Counted from the first letter of the stretch, positions 20,187 through 31,403 are shown. The stretch is DNA of 64,000 nt from an uncultured Eubacteriales bacterium (GCA_951801675.1 CATONX010000006.1:1-64000); one strand, 5' to 3'. The notes: generated from the letters alone by a model not told the origin. Program-made: numbers and translations.

Positions 20187-21365
20187 ATGTTAGGCAATTT
20201 CAGCTACTCGAATCCAACCAAACTGTACTTTGGAAAAGACGCGTTGCATGGTCTTCGTGAAGAACTTCAAAATTATGGCAGGAACGTGCTGCTGGTTTAC
20301 GGCGGAGGCTCGATCAAAAAAAACGGGATCTATGAGCAGGTCGTGGAGATTCTGAAAGCCGCCGGCAAGGACATTTATGAGGACGCCGGCGTGATGCCCA
20401 ATCCCACCGTGGAAAAGCTTTATGAGGGATGCCGCAGGGCGAGAGAGGGCAATGTTGATTTGATTCTTGCAGTCGGCGGCGGTTCCGTATGCGATTATGC
20501 CAAGGCGGTTTCCGTTTCCGCCTTCTGTGAGAAAGATCCCTGGGAGAAATATTACCTGCGTATGGAGGATGTGGACAATAAAATCATCCCGGTGGGCTGT
20601 GTATTGACCATGGTGGGCACCGGCTCGGAAATGAATGGCGGATCCGTCATCACCAATCACCAGCAGAAACGGAAAATCGGCCATGTGTTCGGCGACCATG
20701 TCTTCCCAAAATTCTCGATTCTCAATCCCGTCTTTACCTTTACGCTGCCCCAATACCAGATGACGGCCGGCTTCTTTGACATTATGTCCCACATTCTCGA
20801 GCAGTACTTCTCCGGCGAGGACGACAATACCTCCGACTATATCATGGAAGGGCTTTTGCGTTCGCTGATTTACAGCTCGAAAATCGCCATTCAAGATCCA
20901 ACCGATTACGAGGCGCGCAGCAACATCATGTGGACCGCCACCTGGGCGCTCAACACCCTTGTGGCGAAAGGAAAGACCACCGACTGGATGGTGCACATGA
21001 TCGGCCAGTCCATCGGCGCCTTTACCGACGCGACACACGGCATGACCCTATCCGCCGTTTCCATTCCCTATTACCGGCATATCCTGCCTTATGGGCTGCA
21101 AAAGTTCAAAAGATACGCGGTGAATGTGTGGAACGTAACCCCGGACGGAAAGAGCGACGAAGAAATCGCCAGGGAAGGCCTTGAGCGCATGGAAGCCTAC
21201 ATGAGGGAAATCGGCCTGGTCATGAGCATCCGGGAACTGGGAGTGACCGACGAGATGCTTGACGGCATTGCAAAAGGCTCTTTTATTATGGACGGCGGCT
21301 ACAAGGTGCTATCACTCGATGAAATCGTGGCGATTCTCAAGGAGAGCATGGGGGAACAGCAATGA
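20187..21365 (+). CDS. Iron-containing alcohol dehydrogenase
   Basis: This 392-residue group III dehydrogenase of the butanol-dehydrogenase (BdhA/YqdH) type reduces aldehydes to alcohols with NAD(P)H. The cofactor site includes VYGGGSIKKNGIYEQV and AVGGGSVCDYAKAVS. VLTMVGTGSEMNGGSVIT is the conserved central motif. The metal site is formed by residues in GFFDIMSHILEQ and in DATHGMTLSAV. Length and motifs are complete. ATAGGAGGAA lies 7 nt before the ATG. It is 28 nt after merR and overlaps the next gene as ATGA. Under the MerR regulator it probably detoxifies reactive aldehydes rather than serving primary fermentation (inference). Confidence 0.92.
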   Translation: MLGNFSYSNPTKLYFGKDALHGLREELQNYGRNVLLVYGGGSIKKNGIYEQVVEILKAAGKDIYEDAGVMPNPTVEKLYEGCRRAREGNVDLILAVGGGSVCDYAKAVSVSAFCEKDPWEKYYLRMEDVDNKIIPVGCVLTMVGTGSEMNGGSVITNHQQKRKIGHVFGDHVFPKFSILNPVFTFTLPQYQMTAGFFDIMSHILEQYFSGEDDNTSDYIMEGLLRSLIYSSKIAIQDPTDYEARSNIMWTATWALNTLVAKGKTTDWMVHMIGQSIGAFTDATHGMTLSAVSIPYYRHILPYGLQKFKRYAVNVWNVTPDGKSDEEIAREGLERMEAYMREIGLVMSIRELGVTDEMLDGIAKGSFIMDGGYKVLSLDEIVAILKESMGEQQ

Positions 21366-21688
21366 AAAAGGTAACCGCAGGAAGGGAAGAGCTTGGTAAA
21401 TTCGCGCCGAAGTTCGCCCAGCTTAATGACGATGTGCTGTTCGGAGAAGTATGGGCGAGGGAAGAGCAGCTGTCCGCCAGGGACCGGAGTATTGTAACCG
21501 TGACGGCCCTGATGGCAAGCGGCATTCTCGATAGCTCCCTGAAGTTTCATATCAAAAACGCGAAGAATCATGGCGTTTCCAAAGACGAAATGGCGGAGCT
21601 TCTGACCCATGCCGCCTTTTATGCCGGATGGCCAAAGGCATGGGCGGCTTTGCGCATGGCCAAGGAAGTGTACGAAGAATCCGAATAG
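21362..21688 (+). CDS. Carboxymuconolactone decarboxylase family protein
   Basis: This 108-residue single-domain protein of the CMD/AhpD-like fold contains GEVWAREEQLSARDRSIVTV and ITH-like HGVSKDEMAELLTHAAFYAGWP, the family core. No cysteine pair is present, so it is not an AhpD-type peroxidase. The closest functional type is YraC, the partner gene in the Bacillus adhR operon. Despite the family name, members seldom decarboxylate carboxymuconolactone, and the substrate here is unknown. The start overlaps the dehydrogenase stop as ATGA, so translation is coupled. It is the last gene of the MerR operon. Confidence 0.88.
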   Translation: MKKVTAGREELGKFAPKFAQLNDDVLFGEVWAREEQLSARDRSIVTVTALMASGILDSSLKFHIKNAKNHGVSKDEMAELLTHAAFYAGWPKAWAALRMAKEVYEESE

Positions 21689-22046
21689 AACCAGTTGAAT
21701 CATGAGAATCGGGGCGGGACCGGGCATAGCGCATCGGATCCCGCCCATGTGCTTATCGGGGGATAGACGGTAGAAATGGATTCGTATAAAAGCTGTTTTA
21801 AAGGCTTGGATACAATCGGGTGATCCAGGAAGGATGCCGAATTGGGCAGTATAGTGCCCAGTTTGGATGCCTGCCTTTCTCGCGCAGCATGAGCCTGGCA
21901 ATAAGGATTGGCAGCGGTCAAGCTAGATGCTGGTATTGTGGCAGCAACCGCAACAGCCTGATGATCCGGCTTTTTGTGGATAAGGATAGGTGCTTAAAAA
22001 CCCCAGGCTTTTTCGCAGGGAATCGCCTGGGGTTTTTTACTCGGCC
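21689..22046. other. Intergenic region between convergent genes
   Basis: No gene is seen. A GC-rich inverted repeat (GGGCGGGA at 21712-21719 with TCCCGCCC at 21739-21746) lies just after the MerR operon without a T run. A bidirectional terminator closes the region. Confidence 0.5.
21997..22036. terminator. Bidirectional terminator
   Basis: AAAACCCCAGGC (21997-22008) pairs with GCCTGGGGTTTT (22025-22036). Runs of A and T flank both sides, so it can end transcription from both directions between the convergent CMD and YyaL-like genes. Confidence 0.85.
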
Positions 22047-24077
22047 TTAACGATCGGATGGTTCGTTTTGCAATGCGTTATCTTCCAACGCAAGGTCCTG
22101 AAACTTAGTTACTGGTGCCTGGCAGGAGCCGTTTTCGCACAGATACCATGCCGTACCCTGCTCCGGTATCGGATAATCCTCGGAAAAGGGAGCGCATGTG
22201 GCGAGAGCCTGGGCATTTTCCTTTGTCTTTACCAGAATGCTCAAACTGTCTGCCGGATGCATCTTGCGGTATCGCAGCAGTTCTTTTGGGATGCCTTCGC
22301 TTTTTGCGCAAATCAGCTCACGGTGCGGATACAAGGCGTCTGCCAGCGCCAGCAAAGAAAAGCTGTGCCCGGCTGGGTATGGTTCGATTTCTCCGGCCAG
22401 AAAAGCGAACTGGCGATCGGCTGCCTCCTGCCAGAACGGTTCGCCGGTCAGGGCGGCAAGCCGCTGCAGCACCATAGCCGCCACCGCGTTGCCGGAGGGG
22501 ATCGCCCCATCGTAGGTTTCCTTTGGGCGGGCAATGAGCGGCTCCGCATCCACGGCGGTGATGGAATATCCGCCGTGTTCCTTGTCTTCGAAGAGCTCCA
22601 CCATCTGCCTCGCTCGCAAAATCGCCTGCTCTAGATCGCGCACCTCAAAGTTAAGGCGGTAAAGCTCCGTCAGGGCAAGGGCATAAACCGCGTAGTCCTC
22701 CAACTGCCCATCGTGGGCGGCTTCCCCGTCACGCCACCGCAGATACAGCCGGTTTTGTTCGTCCGTCATGGTTTCCTCAATAAAGCGCGCCGCTTTCCTT
22801 GCCGCATCGCCGTAGACTTCCTCCCCAAGGACCTGACCGGCCTTTGCAAGGGCAAATATCGTCCACGCGTTCCAGCTCAGAAGCACCTTGTCGTCCTTGT
22901 GAAGATGGGTGCGATTGCGGCGGTATTGGCGGAGTTTTTGCAGGCGTTCGTCGGCGGCAGGCAGAGGAGACGTTGTCTGCCCGATCCGGTTTGGAATGCT
23001 TTTGCCTTCGAAATTCCCATTTTCTATGATCCCATAAAGCCGGCAGACTTCCTCGCCGTCCTTTTCTCCCAAAACCGAGTTTACTTCATCCGGAGTGAAA
23101 ACGTAGTATTTGCCTTCTACGCCGTCACTGTCCGCGTCCTGTCCGCAGTAGAAGCCGCCCAGCGGATCGGTCAGTTCTCGGAGGAGATAGCCGGCTGTCC
23201 GGCGGGCTATCTCCGCATACGCTTCCTTTTTCGTCGCTTGGTAGGCATACAGATACGACAGGAGCAAAAGAGCATTGTCGTAGAGCATTTTTTCGAAGTG
23301 CGGAGCCAGCCATTTTTCATCGGTGGAGTACCGGGAGAATCCGCCGCCAAACTGGTCGTGGATGCCGCCGCGTGCCATCGCCTGCAGCGTGGTCTCGGCC
23401 ATTGCCAGAGCGTTTGGCTGCTGTTCTAGCCCCGCATAGCGCATCAAAAAGAGCAGATTGTGTGGAGTTGGAAATTTTGGCGCCGAACCAAAGCCGCCCC
23501 ACTGTGCATCAAACTGGCGGCAAAACTGGAGATATGCCTTGTGCAGCAGTTCCTTGTTCGGTTCTTGGTTGCCGGCTGGCCGTTCCTGCTGGATCGCTTT
23601 GGCAATCTGATCCCCGGCTTCTAACAGTTGCTCGCGGTCGGTTTTCCAGAACTTTGTTACCTGTTTTAGCAAATCTATGAGCCCGGGCTGGCCGTAACGG
23701 CGGTGCTTTGGGAAATACGTGCCTGCAAAAAACGGTTTTTGTTCCGGTGTCATCATAACCGTAAGCGGCCAGCCGCCCGACCCGGTCAGCGCCTGACAAA
23801 CCGCCATGTAGACGGCGTCGATGTCCGGACGCTCCTCCCGGTCCACCTTAATGGAGACGAAATTCCGGTTGAGCAGGTCCGCCACCTCGGCGTCCTCAAA
23901 GGATTCATGGGCCATCACATGACACCAGTGGCAGGTGGAGTAGCCGATGCTCAAAAAAACCGGTTTATCCTCGTCCAAGGCCTTTTGAAAGGCTTCTTTG
24001 CCCCAGGGAAGCCAATCCACCGGGTTGTCCGCATGCTGGAGCAAATAGGGAGATTTTTGCATGTGTAATTGGTTCAT
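22047..24077 (-). CDS. YyaL-type thioredoxin-domain (DUF255) protein
   Basis: This 676-residue protein of the YyaL / spermatogenesis-associated protein 20 family has an N-terminal thioredoxin-like DUF255 domain (about 1-160). It opens with [18 protein letters not shown] and carries the CxxC-type active site [18 protein letters not shown]-terminal alpha/alpha-barrel region related to glycosyl hydrolase / N-acylglucosamine epimerase folds includes [20 protein letters not shown] and [11 protein letters not shown]. The cellular substrate is unknown. The ATG at 24077 is preferred over the one at 24083 because AGAGG lies 7 nt before it. The gene is monocistronic, convergent with the MerR operon and divergent from uvrB. 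No signal peptide is seen, so it is cytoplasmic. Confidence 0.9.
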   Translation of the reverse strand: MNQLHMQKSPYLLQHADNPVDWLPWGKEAFQKALDEDKPVFLSIGYSTCHWCHVMAHESFEDAEVADLLNRNFVSIKVDREERPDIDAVYMAVCQALTGSGGWPLTVMMTPEQKPFFAGTYFPKHRRYGQPGLIDLLKQVTKFWKTDREQLLEAGDQIAKAIQQERPAGNQEPNKELLHKAYLQFCRQFDAQWGGFGSAPKFPTPHNLLFLMRYAGLEQQPNALAMAETTLQAMARGGIHDQFGGGFSRYSTDEKWLAPHFEKMLYDNALLLLSYLYAYQATKKEAYAEIARRTAGYLLRELTDPLGGFYCGQDADSDGVEGKYYVFTPDEVNSVLGEKDGEEVCRLYGIIENGNFEGKSIPNRIGQTTSPLPAADERLQKLRQYRRNRTHLHKDDKVLLSWNAWTIFALAKAGQVLGEEVYGDAARKAARFIEETMTDEQNRLYLRWRDGEAAHDGQLEDYAVYALALTELYRLNFEVRDLEQAILRARQMVELFEDKEHGGYSITAVDAEPLIARPKETYDGAIPSGNAVAAMVLQRLAALTGEPFWQEAADRQFAFLAGEIEPYPAGHSFSLLALADALYPHRELICAKSEGIPKELLRYRKMHPADSLSILVKTKENAQALATCAPFSEDYPIPEQGTAWYLCENGSCQAPVTKFQDLALEDNALQNEPSDR

Positions 24078-24235
24078 TTGCATTCCTCTTTTTGTTTTTA
24101 CTTCTAATAGATAGTGTTTCTCAAATCGGAAGCGTCTATTACAAGGAATTTGAATCGACGAAATTGCGGTACAAAAAATGTAATAACCGGCAATGGAAAC
24201 GGCCGGTGCGGTCGAAATATGCTATAATTTATCGG

Positions 24236-24264
24236 TTGACATCGTGGGGGTTCTGGTGTAGAAT
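24236..24264 (+). promoter_or_regulatory. uvrBA promoter
   Basis: TTGACA (24236-24241) and TAGAAT (24259-24264) are separated by 17 nt, a near-consensus sigma-A promoter. Transcription should begin close to 24271, on the edge of the SOS box. Confidence 0.85.
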
Positions 24265-24272
24265 GAGCATCA

Positions 24273-24284
24273 GAACATTCGTTC
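24273..24284 (+). promoter_or_regulatory. LexA (SOS) box before uvrB
   Basis: GAACATTCGTTC is a perfect GAAC-N4-GTTC dyad, the Gram-positive LexA/DinR operator. It overlaps the expected transcription start, so LexA would block the uvrBA promoter until DNA damage. Confidence 0.88.
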
Positions 24285-24392
24285 TTATTTGCCGGAAATT
24301 AACTTCGAAAACAAGCAGAAAATCATGGACGAATCGAGTCGCAAAGCGGATCGTGTAAGAATTGCCGAGCCTGATACATGGAGAATTTGCCT

Positions 24393-26369
24393 ATGAATGA
24401 TCAGTTTCAATTGGTATCCCAATACAAACCCACTGGAGACCAGCCGAAAGCCATTGCCAAGCTGGTGGAAGGTATCCAGAAAGGGGATAAGGAACAGTCC
24501 TTGCTGGGTGTGACCGGCTCCGGCAAAACCTTTACCATGGCGAACATCATCGCCCAGGTGCAAAAACCGACCTTGGTTTTGGCTCATAACAAAACCCTGG
24601 CTGCCCAGCTTTGCACCGAGTTTCGCGAATTTTTTCCAACATCCGCAGTGGAGTATTTTGTGTCCTATTATGATTATTACCAGCCGGAAGCCTACATTCC
24701 GTCTACCGATACCTATATCGAAAAGGATTCCGCCATCAACGATGAAATCGACAAGCTGCGCCATTCCGCCACCTCTGCTTTGTCCGAGCGGCGGGATGTG
24801 ATCATCGTCGCTTCGGTTTCCTGCATTTACAGCTTGGGCGACCCGATTGATTACCGCAACATGGTCATTTCCCTGCGCCCCGGGATGCAAAAAAGCCGGG
24901 ACGAGCTGCTCGACAAGCTCATTGACATCCAGTATGAGCGAAACGACATCAACTTTGTCCGAAACAAGTTTCGGGTGCGGGGCGATGTGGTGGAGATTTA
25001 TCCGGCTTATTCGGACGAAACGGTGATCCGGGTGGAGTTCTTTGGGGACGAAATTGAACGCCTGAGTGAAATCAACCCCTTGACCGGGGAGCTCAAAGGC
25101 TTTCTCGGCCACACGGCCATTTATCCGGCTTCCCATTACATTGTGCCGCCTGAAAAAATCGAACGGGCAATGGGCGATCTGGAAAAGGAGCTGGAGGACC
25201 AGCTGCGCTTCTTCCGGGAAAATGGCAAGCTGCTGGAGGCCCAGCGCATCGAGCAGCGCACCCGGTACGACATCGAGCTGCTGCGGGAAATTGGGTTTTG
25301 CAAGGGCATCGAGAATTATTCGAGAGTGCTGTCGGGTCGGCCGGCGGGCAGCGCTCCCTTTACGTTGCTCGATTATTTCCCGGAGGACTATCTGTTGTTT
25401 GTGGACGAGTCCCACGTGACCATCCCTCAGGTACGGGGCATGTACGCAGGGGACCGGGCGCGCAAGAAAACCCTGATTGACTACGGGTTCCGCCTGCCCT
25501 CTGCTTACGACAACCGGCCGCTTAACTTTGACGAGTTTTACGAACGGGTCAACCAGGTGGTATTCGTCAGCGCCACCCCCGGCCAGTTTGAACGGGAGAA
25601 GAGCGCCCAGATTGTCGAGCAGGTCATCCGCCCGACAGGACTTTTGGATCCAGAAGTCATCGTCAAGCCTACCGAAGGGCAGATTGACGATCTTTATACC
25701 GAAATCGTGGCCCGGGCCGCCCGGCAAGAACGGGTCCTGGTGACGACGCTGACCAAGAAAATGGCGGAGGACCTGACTACGTATTTCGAAAACATGGGGG
25801 TCAAGGTGCGCTACATGCACCATGATATCGACACCATTGAGCGCATGGAGATATTGCGGGATCTGCGTCTGGGCGAATTCGACGTGCTGGTGGGTATTAA
25901 CCTTTTGCGGGAAGGCCTGGACATTCCAGAGGTTTCCCTGGTGGCGATCTTGGACGCGGACAAGGAAGGATTCTTGCGGTCGGAAACGTCGCTGATCCAG
26001 ACCATCGGCCGGGCGGCGCGCAACGCCGAAGGCCAGGTCATTATGTACGCCGATTCGGTGACCCCGTCCATGGAACGGGCGCTGACCGAAACCGCACGCC
26101 GCCGGGAAATTCAGATGGCATATAATAGGGAGCATGGCATTGTCCCGAAAACCATTGTCAAGAAGGTTTCGGATATCATTGAAATCACACCGAAGGACAA
26201 ATCCGCTTCCAGCGGAAAAAAGACGGGTGGCAAGCGTCTGACCAAGGCCGAGCGCCAGAAGATGATCGAGCAGCTTACCAAGGAGATGAAGGCGGCCGCC
26301 AAGCTTCTGGAGTTCGAGCATGCGGCGTTTTTGCGGGACAAAATCAAACAGCTGGAATCGGGCAAATGA
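24393..26369 (+). CDS. uvrB: Excinuclease ABC subunit B
   Basis: This 658-residue UvrB is the damage-verifying helicase-like subunit of nucleotide excision repair. It has Walker [14 protein letters not shown], the beta-hairpin region [24 protein letters not shown]-like VDESHVT, motif [18 protein letters not shown] and QTIGRAARN. The C-terminal UVR domain binds UvrC and ends [22 protein letters not shown] lies 9 nt before the ATG at 24393, and the family N-terminus begins there; the ATG at 24378 would add five residues. It is 24 nt upstream of uvrA and controlled by the SOS box. Confidence 0.98.
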   Translation: MNDQFQLVSQYKPTGDQPKAIAKLVEGIQKGDKEQSLLGVTGSGKTFTMANIIAQVQKPTLVLAHNKTLAAQLCTEFREFFPTSAVEYFVSYYDYYQPEAYIPSTDTYIEKDSAINDEIDKLRHSATSALSERRDVIIVASVSCIYSLGDPIDYRNMVISLRPGMQKSRDELLDKLIDIQYERNDINFVRNKFRVRGDVVEIYPAYSDETVIRVEFFGDEIERLSEINPLTGELKGFLGHTAIYPASHYIVPPEKIERAMGDLEKELEDQLRFFRENGKLLEAQRIEQRTRYDIELLREIGFCKGIENYSRVLSGRPAGSAPFTLLDYFPEDYLLFVDESHVTIPQVRGMYAGDRARKKTLIDYGFRLPSAYDNRPLNFDEFYERVNQVVFVSATPGQFEREKSAQIVEQVIRPTGLLDPEVIVKPTEGQIDDLYTEIVARAARQERVLVTTLTKKMAEDLTTYFENMGVKVRYMHHDIDTIERMEILRDLRLGEFDVLVGINLLREGLDIPEVSLVAILDADKEGFLRSETSLIQTIGRAARNAEGQVIMYADSVTPSMERALTETARRREIQMAYNREHGIVPKTIVKKVSDIIEITPKDKSASSGKKTGGKRLTKAERQKMIEQLTKEMKAAAKLLEFEHAAFLRDKIKQLESGK

Positions 26370-26393
26370 TAAGGACAGAGTGGAGGTCTTTCT

Positions 26394-29216
26394 TTGGCTA
26401 AGGATCAATTGTACATCAAGGGCGCGCGGGAACACAATTTGAAGAATGTGGACCTGACGGTGCCCAGAGATAAGCTTGTGGTGTTTACAGGGCTTTCCGG
26501 TTCGGGTAAGTCCTCCCTGGCGTTTGACACCATTTACGCCGAGGGGCAACGGCGGTATGTAGAGTCCCTTTCTTCCTATGCCCGGCAGTTTTTAGGGCAG
26601 ATGGAGAAGCCCGACGTGGATTTGATCGAGGGCCTTTCGCCCGCCATTTCCATCGACCAGAAGACCACCTCGAAGAACCCTCGTTCCACGGTGGGGACGG
26701 TTACGGAAATTTACGATTACCTGCGCCTTTTGTATGCCCGCATCGGCATTCCTCACTGTACCGTGTGCGGCCGGGAAATCGTGCAGCAGACGGTGGACCA
26801 GATTGTGGACCAGGTGATGGCGCTGCCAGAGGGCAGCAGGATTCAGATTCTGGCGCCGGTGGTCAAGGGCCGCAAGGGAGAGCATGTCAAGCAGTTCGAA
26901 GCGGCGCGCAAGTCTGGTTATGTCCGGGTGCGGGTGGACGGGAATCTGTACGACCTGTCCGAACCCATCCAGCTGGAAAAGAACAAGAAGCACACCATCG
27001 AAGTCGTGGTGGACCGGCTGGTGATCAAGCCGGAAATCCGGGGCCGGCTGGCCGATTCGGTGGAGACGGCTACGGCGCTCTCCGGCGGGATCGCGGTGGT
27101 GGACGTGATCGGCGGGGAAGAGCTGACCTTTTCGCAGAATTATGCCTGCCCCGAGCACGGCGTCAGCGTGGACGAGCTGACGCCCCGCATGTTCTCCTTC
27201 AATAACCCCTACGGAGCCTGCCCCACTTGTACCGGCATGGGCATTTTTATGAAGGTGGACCCGGATCTGGTGATTCCGGATAAGAGCAAATCCATCCGGG
27301 GCGGCGCCATCAAGGCCTCCGGCTGGGGCAACGCCGACGGGGGTACCATTTCCCAGATGTATTTCGAGGGACTTGCCGCCCATTATGGTTTTTCGCTGGA
27401 TACGCCGGTCAAGGACCTGCCGAAGAACGTTCTTGACGTGATTTTCTACGGCACCAAAGGCGAAAAGATTAAAATGACCCGAGTCAGCGAGTACGGTTCG
27501 GGAACCTATTACGCCGCGTTTGAAGGAATTTTAAACAACCTGGAGCGCCGGTACCGGGAGACCAGCAGCGCCTGGGCGAAAGAAGAGATCGAGGGCTTTA
27601 TGAGCGCCCGTCCCTGCCCGGACTGCCACGGTCAGCGGCTGCGTCCGGAATCCTTGGCGGTAACGGTCGGCGGGGTTAACATCCATGCACTTTGCTCTAT
27701 GTCGGTGAGCAGCGCGCTGGACTTTATTCATAATCTGCAATTAACTGCCCGCGAGCAGATGATCGCCCACCAGATTCTCAAGGAAATCTGCGAGCGGCTG
27801 GGTTTTCTGCAGAGCGTAGGGCTGGAATACCTGACCCTCACCCGCAATTCCGGCACTCTGTCGGGCGGGGAGAGCCAGCGCATCCGGCTGGCTACCCAGA
27901 TCGGGTCCTCGCTGATGGGGGTCCTCTATATTCTCGATGAGCCCTCCATCGGCCTGCACCAGAGAGACAACGACAAGCTGCTCGCCACCCTCAAGCACCT
28001 GCGCGACCTGGGCAATACCCTGATCGTGGTGGAGCATGATGAGGATACCATGTACGCCGCCGACTACATTGTGGACATCGGTCCCGGCGCCGGTATCCAC
28101 GGCGGCGAAGTGGTCTGCGCGGGAACGGTGGAGGACATCAAGGCCTGTGAACACTCCATTACGGGCCAGTACCTGAGTGGGAAAAAGAAAATCCCGGTGC
28201 CCGAGACCCGCCGCAAGGGAAATGGAAAAACGCTGCGGATTGTGGGAGCTCGGGAAAACAACCTGAAAAATCTGGACGTGGAGATTCCGCTTGGGACTTT
28301 CACCTGCGTCACCGGCGTTTCCGGCTCGGGAAAATCTTCCCTGGTCAACGAGGTGCTCCATAAAAGCTTGGCCCACACGCTCAACCGCGCCCGTACCCGT
28401 CCCGGCGACCACGACCGCATTGAAGGAGTGGACGCGCTCGACAAAGTGGTAGACATCGATCAGTCTCCCATCGGGCGTACGCCCCGTTCCAATCCGGCCA
28501 CCTATACCGGGGTATTCAACGACATCCGGGAGCTGTATGCTTCCACGCAGGATGCAAAGGTGAGAGGCTTTACAGCTGGACGTTTCTCTTTTAACGTCAA
28601 GGGAGGCCGCTGCGAGGCCTGCCAGGGAGACGGCATCATCAAAATTGAGATGCATTTTCTGCCGGATATCTATGTGCCCTGCGAGGTATGCAAGGGACGG
28701 CGCTATAACCGGGAAACGCTGGAAGTCAGGTTCAAGGGAAAGAGCATCCACGATGTGCTGGAGATGACGGTGGAGGAGAGCCTTGGCTTTTTTGAAAATA
28801 TCCCGCGCATTCAGCGTAAGATGCAGACGCTGTTTGATGTAGGGCTTGGGTATGTAAAGCTGGGACAGCCGGCGACCACCCTGTCCGGCGGCGAGGCCCA
28901 GCGGGTAAAGCTGGCCACCGAGCTTTCCAAACGAGCCACCGGTAAGACCATCTATATTCTGGACGAGCCCACCACCGGTCTGCATACGGCAGATGTGCAC
29001 AAGCTTATTGAGGTGCTGCACAAGCTGGTGGATTCGGGCAATACGGTGGTGGTCATCGAGCATAACCTGGACGTGATCAAAACCGCCGACTACCTCATTG
29101 ACTTGGGTCCTGAAGGTGGGGACAAGGGCGGTACCCTTGTTGCCACCGGTACGCCGGAAGAGGTGGTGCAGGTGAAAGCATCCTATACAGGCGCATATTT
29201 GAAGAAATATTTGTAA
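26394..29216 (+). CDS. uvrA: Excinuclease ABC subunit A
   Basis: This 940-residue UvrA is the dimeric ABC-type ATPase that finds DNA lesions and loads UvrB. It has two nucleotide sites: Walker [17 protein letters not shown] with signature [15 protein letters not shown], and [16 protein letters not shown] with [15 protein letters not shown]. Zinc modules include [18 protein letters not shown] and [11 protein letters not shown] ... [10 protein letters not shown]. Length is normal. The start is a TTG at 26394 with GGAGG 7 nt upstream; homology ([17 protein letters not shown]) begins directly after it. It is co-transcribed with uvrB. Confidence 0.98.
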   Translation: MAKDQLYIKGAREHNLKNVDLTVPRDKLVVFTGLSGSGKSSLAFDTIYAEGQRRYVESLSSYARQFLGQMEKPDVDLIEGLSPAISIDQKTTSKNPRSTVGTVTEIYDYLRLLYARIGIPHCTVCGREIVQQTVDQIVDQVMALPEGSRIQILAPVVKGRKGEHVKQFEAARKSGYVRVRVDGNLYDLSEPIQLEKNKKHTIEVVVDRLVIKPEIRGRLADSVETATALSGGIAVVDVIGGEELTFSQNYACPEHGVSVDELTPRMFSFNNPYGACPTCTGMGIFMKVDPDLVIPDKSKSIRGGAIKASGWGNADGGTISQMYFEGLAAHYGFSLDTPVKDLPKNVLDVIFYGTKGEKIKMTRVSEYGSGTYYAAFEGILNNLERRYRETSSAWAKEEIEGFMSARPCPDCHGQRLRPESLAVTVGGVNIHALCSMSVSSALDFIHNLQLTAREQMIAHQILKEICERLGFLQSVGLEYLTLTRNSGTLSGGESQRIRLATQIGSSLMGVLYILDEPSIGLHQRDNDKLLATLKHLRDLGNTLIVVEHDEDTMYAADYIVDIGPGAGIHGGEVVCAGTVEDIKACEHSITGQYLSGKKKIPVPETRRKGNGKTLRIVGARENNLKNLDVEIPLGTFTCVTGVSGSGKSSLVNEVLHKSLAHTLNRARTRPGDHDRIEGVDALDKVVDIDQSPIGRTPRSNPATYTGVFNDIRELYASTQDAKVRGFTAGRFSFNVKGGRCEACQGDGIIKIEMHFLPDIYVPCEVCKGRRYNRETLEVRFKGKSIHDVLEMTVEESLGFFENIPRIQRKMQTLFDVGLGYVKLGQPATTLSGGEAQRVKLATELSKRATGKTIYILDEPTTGLHTADVHKLIEVLHKLVDSGNTVVVIEHNLDVIKTADYLIDLGPEGGDKGGTLVATGTPEEVVQVKASYTGAYLKKYL

Positions 29217-29234
29217 TTCTATTGATAATCCCTC

Positions 29235-29263
29235 TTTACAAACGTGTACTGTTATAGTATACT
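29235..29263 (+). promoter_or_regulatory. Rubredoxin promoter
   Basis: TTTACA (29235-29240) and TATACT (29258-29263) are separated by 17 nt. They give rubredoxin its own promoter just after uvrA. Confidence 0.75.
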
Positions 29264-29333
29264 TTTCTTCAGCAAATCCTGGTAATCTCCGCCTTTGGCG
29301 GAAAAGCAAATCAAATGGTAGGAGGCAACGAGT

Positions 29334-29492
29334 ATGGCAAGATACGTATGCACCATCTGTGGCTATGTTTACGATGAAGCGGAGGGCGCGCCTGACGAGG
29401 GGATTGCTCCCGGCACCAAGTGGGAAGACGTTCCGGACGATTTTGCGTGTCCGCTGTGCGGCGCCGGTAAAGACGCCTTCGAAAAGGAATAA
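29334..29492 (+). CDS. Rubredoxin
   Basis: This 52-residue rubredoxin is a one-iron electron carrier. The two CxxCG knuckles are [15 protein letters not shown] and [14 protein letters not shown], which bind a single Fe by four cysteines. WEDVPDDF between them is the family core. AGGAGG lies 9 nt before the ATG. It has its own promoter and terminator, so it is expressed apart from uvrBA. In anaerobes rubredoxin commonly feeds oxygen- and peroxide-reducing enzymes. The partner here is not in the window. Confidence 0.97.
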   Translation: MARYVCTICGYVYDEAEGAPDEGIAPGTKWEDVPDDFACPLCGAGKDAFEKE

Positions 29493-29502
29493 GCAAAAGC
29501 AG

Positions 29503-29540
29503 CAAAGGGTCCGTTTTTAGAACGGGCCCTTTGTTCTTTT
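29503..29540. terminator. Terminator shared by convergent rubredoxin and CxxC-protein genes
   Basis: A 13-bp stem (CAAAGGGTCCGTT / AACGGGCCCTTTG, one wobble) at 29503-29515 and 29521-29533 has T-rich flanks on both strands. Confidence 0.85.
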
Positions 29541-29709
29541 AGTTATGCATGAAGTTTTCCGCGCAGTTTTTCATTTCCTGCTCGTTGTGCAGGGCGATAC
29601 CGCTTTGCTTGATGGTTTCCTGGACGTTGGTGGGAAGGGTATTGAAATACTGCTGCATCTTTTCCGCTTCCTGTTGGTTGCTGCAATGGATACAATTGGC
29701 CGTTGCCAT
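29539..29709 (-). CDS. Small conserved-looking CxxC protein
   Basis: This is a 56-residue acidic protein, MATANCIHCSNQQEAEKMQQ continuing with a helical segment FNTLPTNVQETIKQSGIAL. It has an N-terminal CIHC pair and a third cysteine near the C-terminus (NCAENFMHN). A perfect GGAGGTGA ribosome site lies 5 nt before the ATG at 29709, which decides this start over the longer open frame to 29802. No family is recognised. The CxxC pair may bind metal or be redox active. It faces rubredoxin tail to tail and lies upstream of no other gene, so it is a separate unit. Confidence 0.7.
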   Translation of the reverse strand: MATANCIHCSNQQEAEKMQQYFNTLPTNVQETIKQSGIALHNEQEMKNCAENFMHN

Positions 29710-29843
29710 AAAATCACCTCCACTGTTAGTTTTGACCGCGTGAAAAGAAACATGGGAGGAAATTTTGTGGACTGCAAGGAATGATTTCCAGGGAAATACC
29801 AAAAAAGCGCCGGGTTTTCCCGGCGCTTTTCATTTTACTTGGA

Positions 29844-31403
29844 TTATCCTTTTTTCTGTTCGTGATATTCCTTTTCCGTGTTGACGTTCCAAACATTGTC
29901 CTTAGAAGATATGCCGGCGCGGATGTTTTTCACCGCTTCCATGGCCGTCAGCATAGAGTGATCCATGTTGTTGTACCGGTGCTGGCCGTTTCGCCCAACA
30001 CAGAACAAGTTTTCAATTCCGTTCAGATATTCGACTACCTTGTCCATCTCTTCGTAAGTATCAAAGTAGGCGGGATAGGCTTTTTTGACATGTTCCAAAT
30101 GGGAATCCCGAATGTCTGCCTGACTGATGATGCCGATTTTCTCAAGCTCCGAAGCGGCAAACGAGATGAATTCCTCCTCCGGCATGAACCAAAGCTCGTC
30201 GCCTTCGTTGGCAAAATACTCAAGCCCTACCCAGACCGTGCGTTCCGGGTCTTCCACCAGATAGGGGGACCAGTTGTTGAAGATCTGCAGCCGCCCGATG
30301 CGCACTTCGGGTTCCTGTATATAAATCCAGCAGTCGGGGACGATGTTCGCCAGAGTGGACATGGCGGTTTCGTTTTTCAGGTTGAGCTTATCTACAAGCA
30401 AGCCCACCGTAATGAAGTCCCGATAGGGGAGACCCGCCGCCACTCTCGAAACATCGGCGGGAACCGGCGTGCCGGAGAAGCTGGCCACCAGGTCCTTAAC
30501 CGGCATGGAAGAGAGAAATACGTCTCCCTTCACGGTTTCCTTTCCATTCTCCGTTTGATAGGAAACCGAAACGATCCGGCCGTTTTCCACCTTTACATCG
30601 GAAACCGGACAGCCCATGCGGATTTCTCCGCCCATCTTCATAATTTCCGCCGCCGCCGTCTCCCACAACTGGCCGGGGCCGAACTTGGGATAATAAAACT
30701 GCTCAATCAAAGAGGTTTCCACCTGACCGCTGTCCTTTTTTCCGGACGCTTTGTGGAACATGTCCTTCAAAATGGCTGTAATGGACAATCCCTTTACACG
30801 CTGTGCGCCCCATTCCGCCGACATTTGGGAAGGATGCCGGCCCCAGACCTTCTCCGTGTACGACTCGAAGAACATACTGTAGAGCACTTTGCCGAAACGG
30901 TTTACATAAAAGTCCTCCAGCGAGTTTTCCTTTCGTTTGTACACGAGAGATTTTAGGTAACTGAAGCCCGCGCCCATGGTCCGCAGAAAGCCCATGTTGC
31001 GCAAGGTCTGCACCTTTAGGCTCACCGGGTAATCGAAGAACTTCTTCATATAGTAGATACGGGAAACCCGGTCGCGCACCAGCATAACCCGATCTTCTTC
31101 CTCCGGGTCGGGTCCACGGTGGGCCAGGGGCTTTGACCGGTCGAGCACATAGTCGTCAAAAGAAGGGGAACCCTGCAGCGGCATGAGGGAGAACCACCAG
31201 TCCATCACCCGCTTATCCTTGGAAAAGAAACGGTGGCCGCCGATGTCCATGCGGTTTCCGTGGTACCGCACCGTCCTCGAAATACCGCCGATTTCCTGGG
31301 ATTCCTCCAGAATTACCACTTCATATTGCTCCGGTGCCTTCAAAAGCTCGTAAGCGGCGGTCAGACCGGCCGGCCCGGCACCGACAATGACGATTTTTTT
31401 CAA
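29844..31403 (-). CDS. FAD-dependent amine-oxidase/UGM-like oxidoreductase
   Basis: This 519-residue flavoprotein has N-terminal Rossmann motif [20 protein letters not shown], then [13 protein letters not shown] and [12 protein letters not shown]. These are typical of the protoporphyrinogen-oxidase / UDP-galactopyranose-mutase-like group. A C-terminal FAD-binding motif is [19 protein letters not shown]. The start is a TTG at 31403 with GGGGGAG 6 nt upstream; the extension to 31517 overlaps the GtrA gene and lacks homology. It is 16 nt downstream of the GtrA gene, so the two form an operon. The pair suggests a role in modifying surface polysaccharide or lipid-linked sugars (inference). The exact substrate is unknown. 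Confidence 0.82.
   Translation of the reverse strand: MKKIVIVGAGPAGLTAAYELLKAPEQYEVVILEESQEIGGISRTVRYHGNRMDIGGHRFFSKDKRVMDWWFSLMPLQGSPSFDDYVLDRSKPLAHRGPDPEEEDRVMLVRDRVSRIYYMKKFFDYPVSLKVQTLRNMGFLRTMGAGFSYLKSLVYKRKENSLEDFYVNRFGKVLYSMFFESYTEKVWGRHPSQMSAEWGAQRVKGLSITAILKDMFHKASGKKDSGQVETSLIEQFYYPKFGPGQLWETAAAEIMKMGGEIRMGCPVSDVKVENGRIVSVSYQTENGKETVKGDVFLSSMPVKDLVASFSGTPVPADVSRVAAGLPYRDFITVGLLVDKLNLKNETAMSTLANIVPDCWIYIQEPEVRIGRLQIFNNWSPYLVEDPERTVWVGLEYFANEGDELWFMPEEEFISFAASELEKIGIISQADIRDSHLEHVKKAYPAYFDTYEEMDKVVEYLNGIENLFCVGRNGQHRYNNMDHSMLTAMEAVKNIRAGISSKDNVWNVNTEKEYHEQKKG

Noticed and set aside
24285..26549. 754-codon open frame on the minus strand
   Set aside because: It lies wholly antisense to uvrB and its protein has no recognisable domain or ribosome site. 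It is a shadow of the high-GC third-position bias in uvrB.
29781..30956. 391-codon plus-strand frame
   Set aside because: Antisense to the FAD oxidoreductase, whose Rossmann and C-terminal motifs are clear. The plus-strand protein shows no family features.
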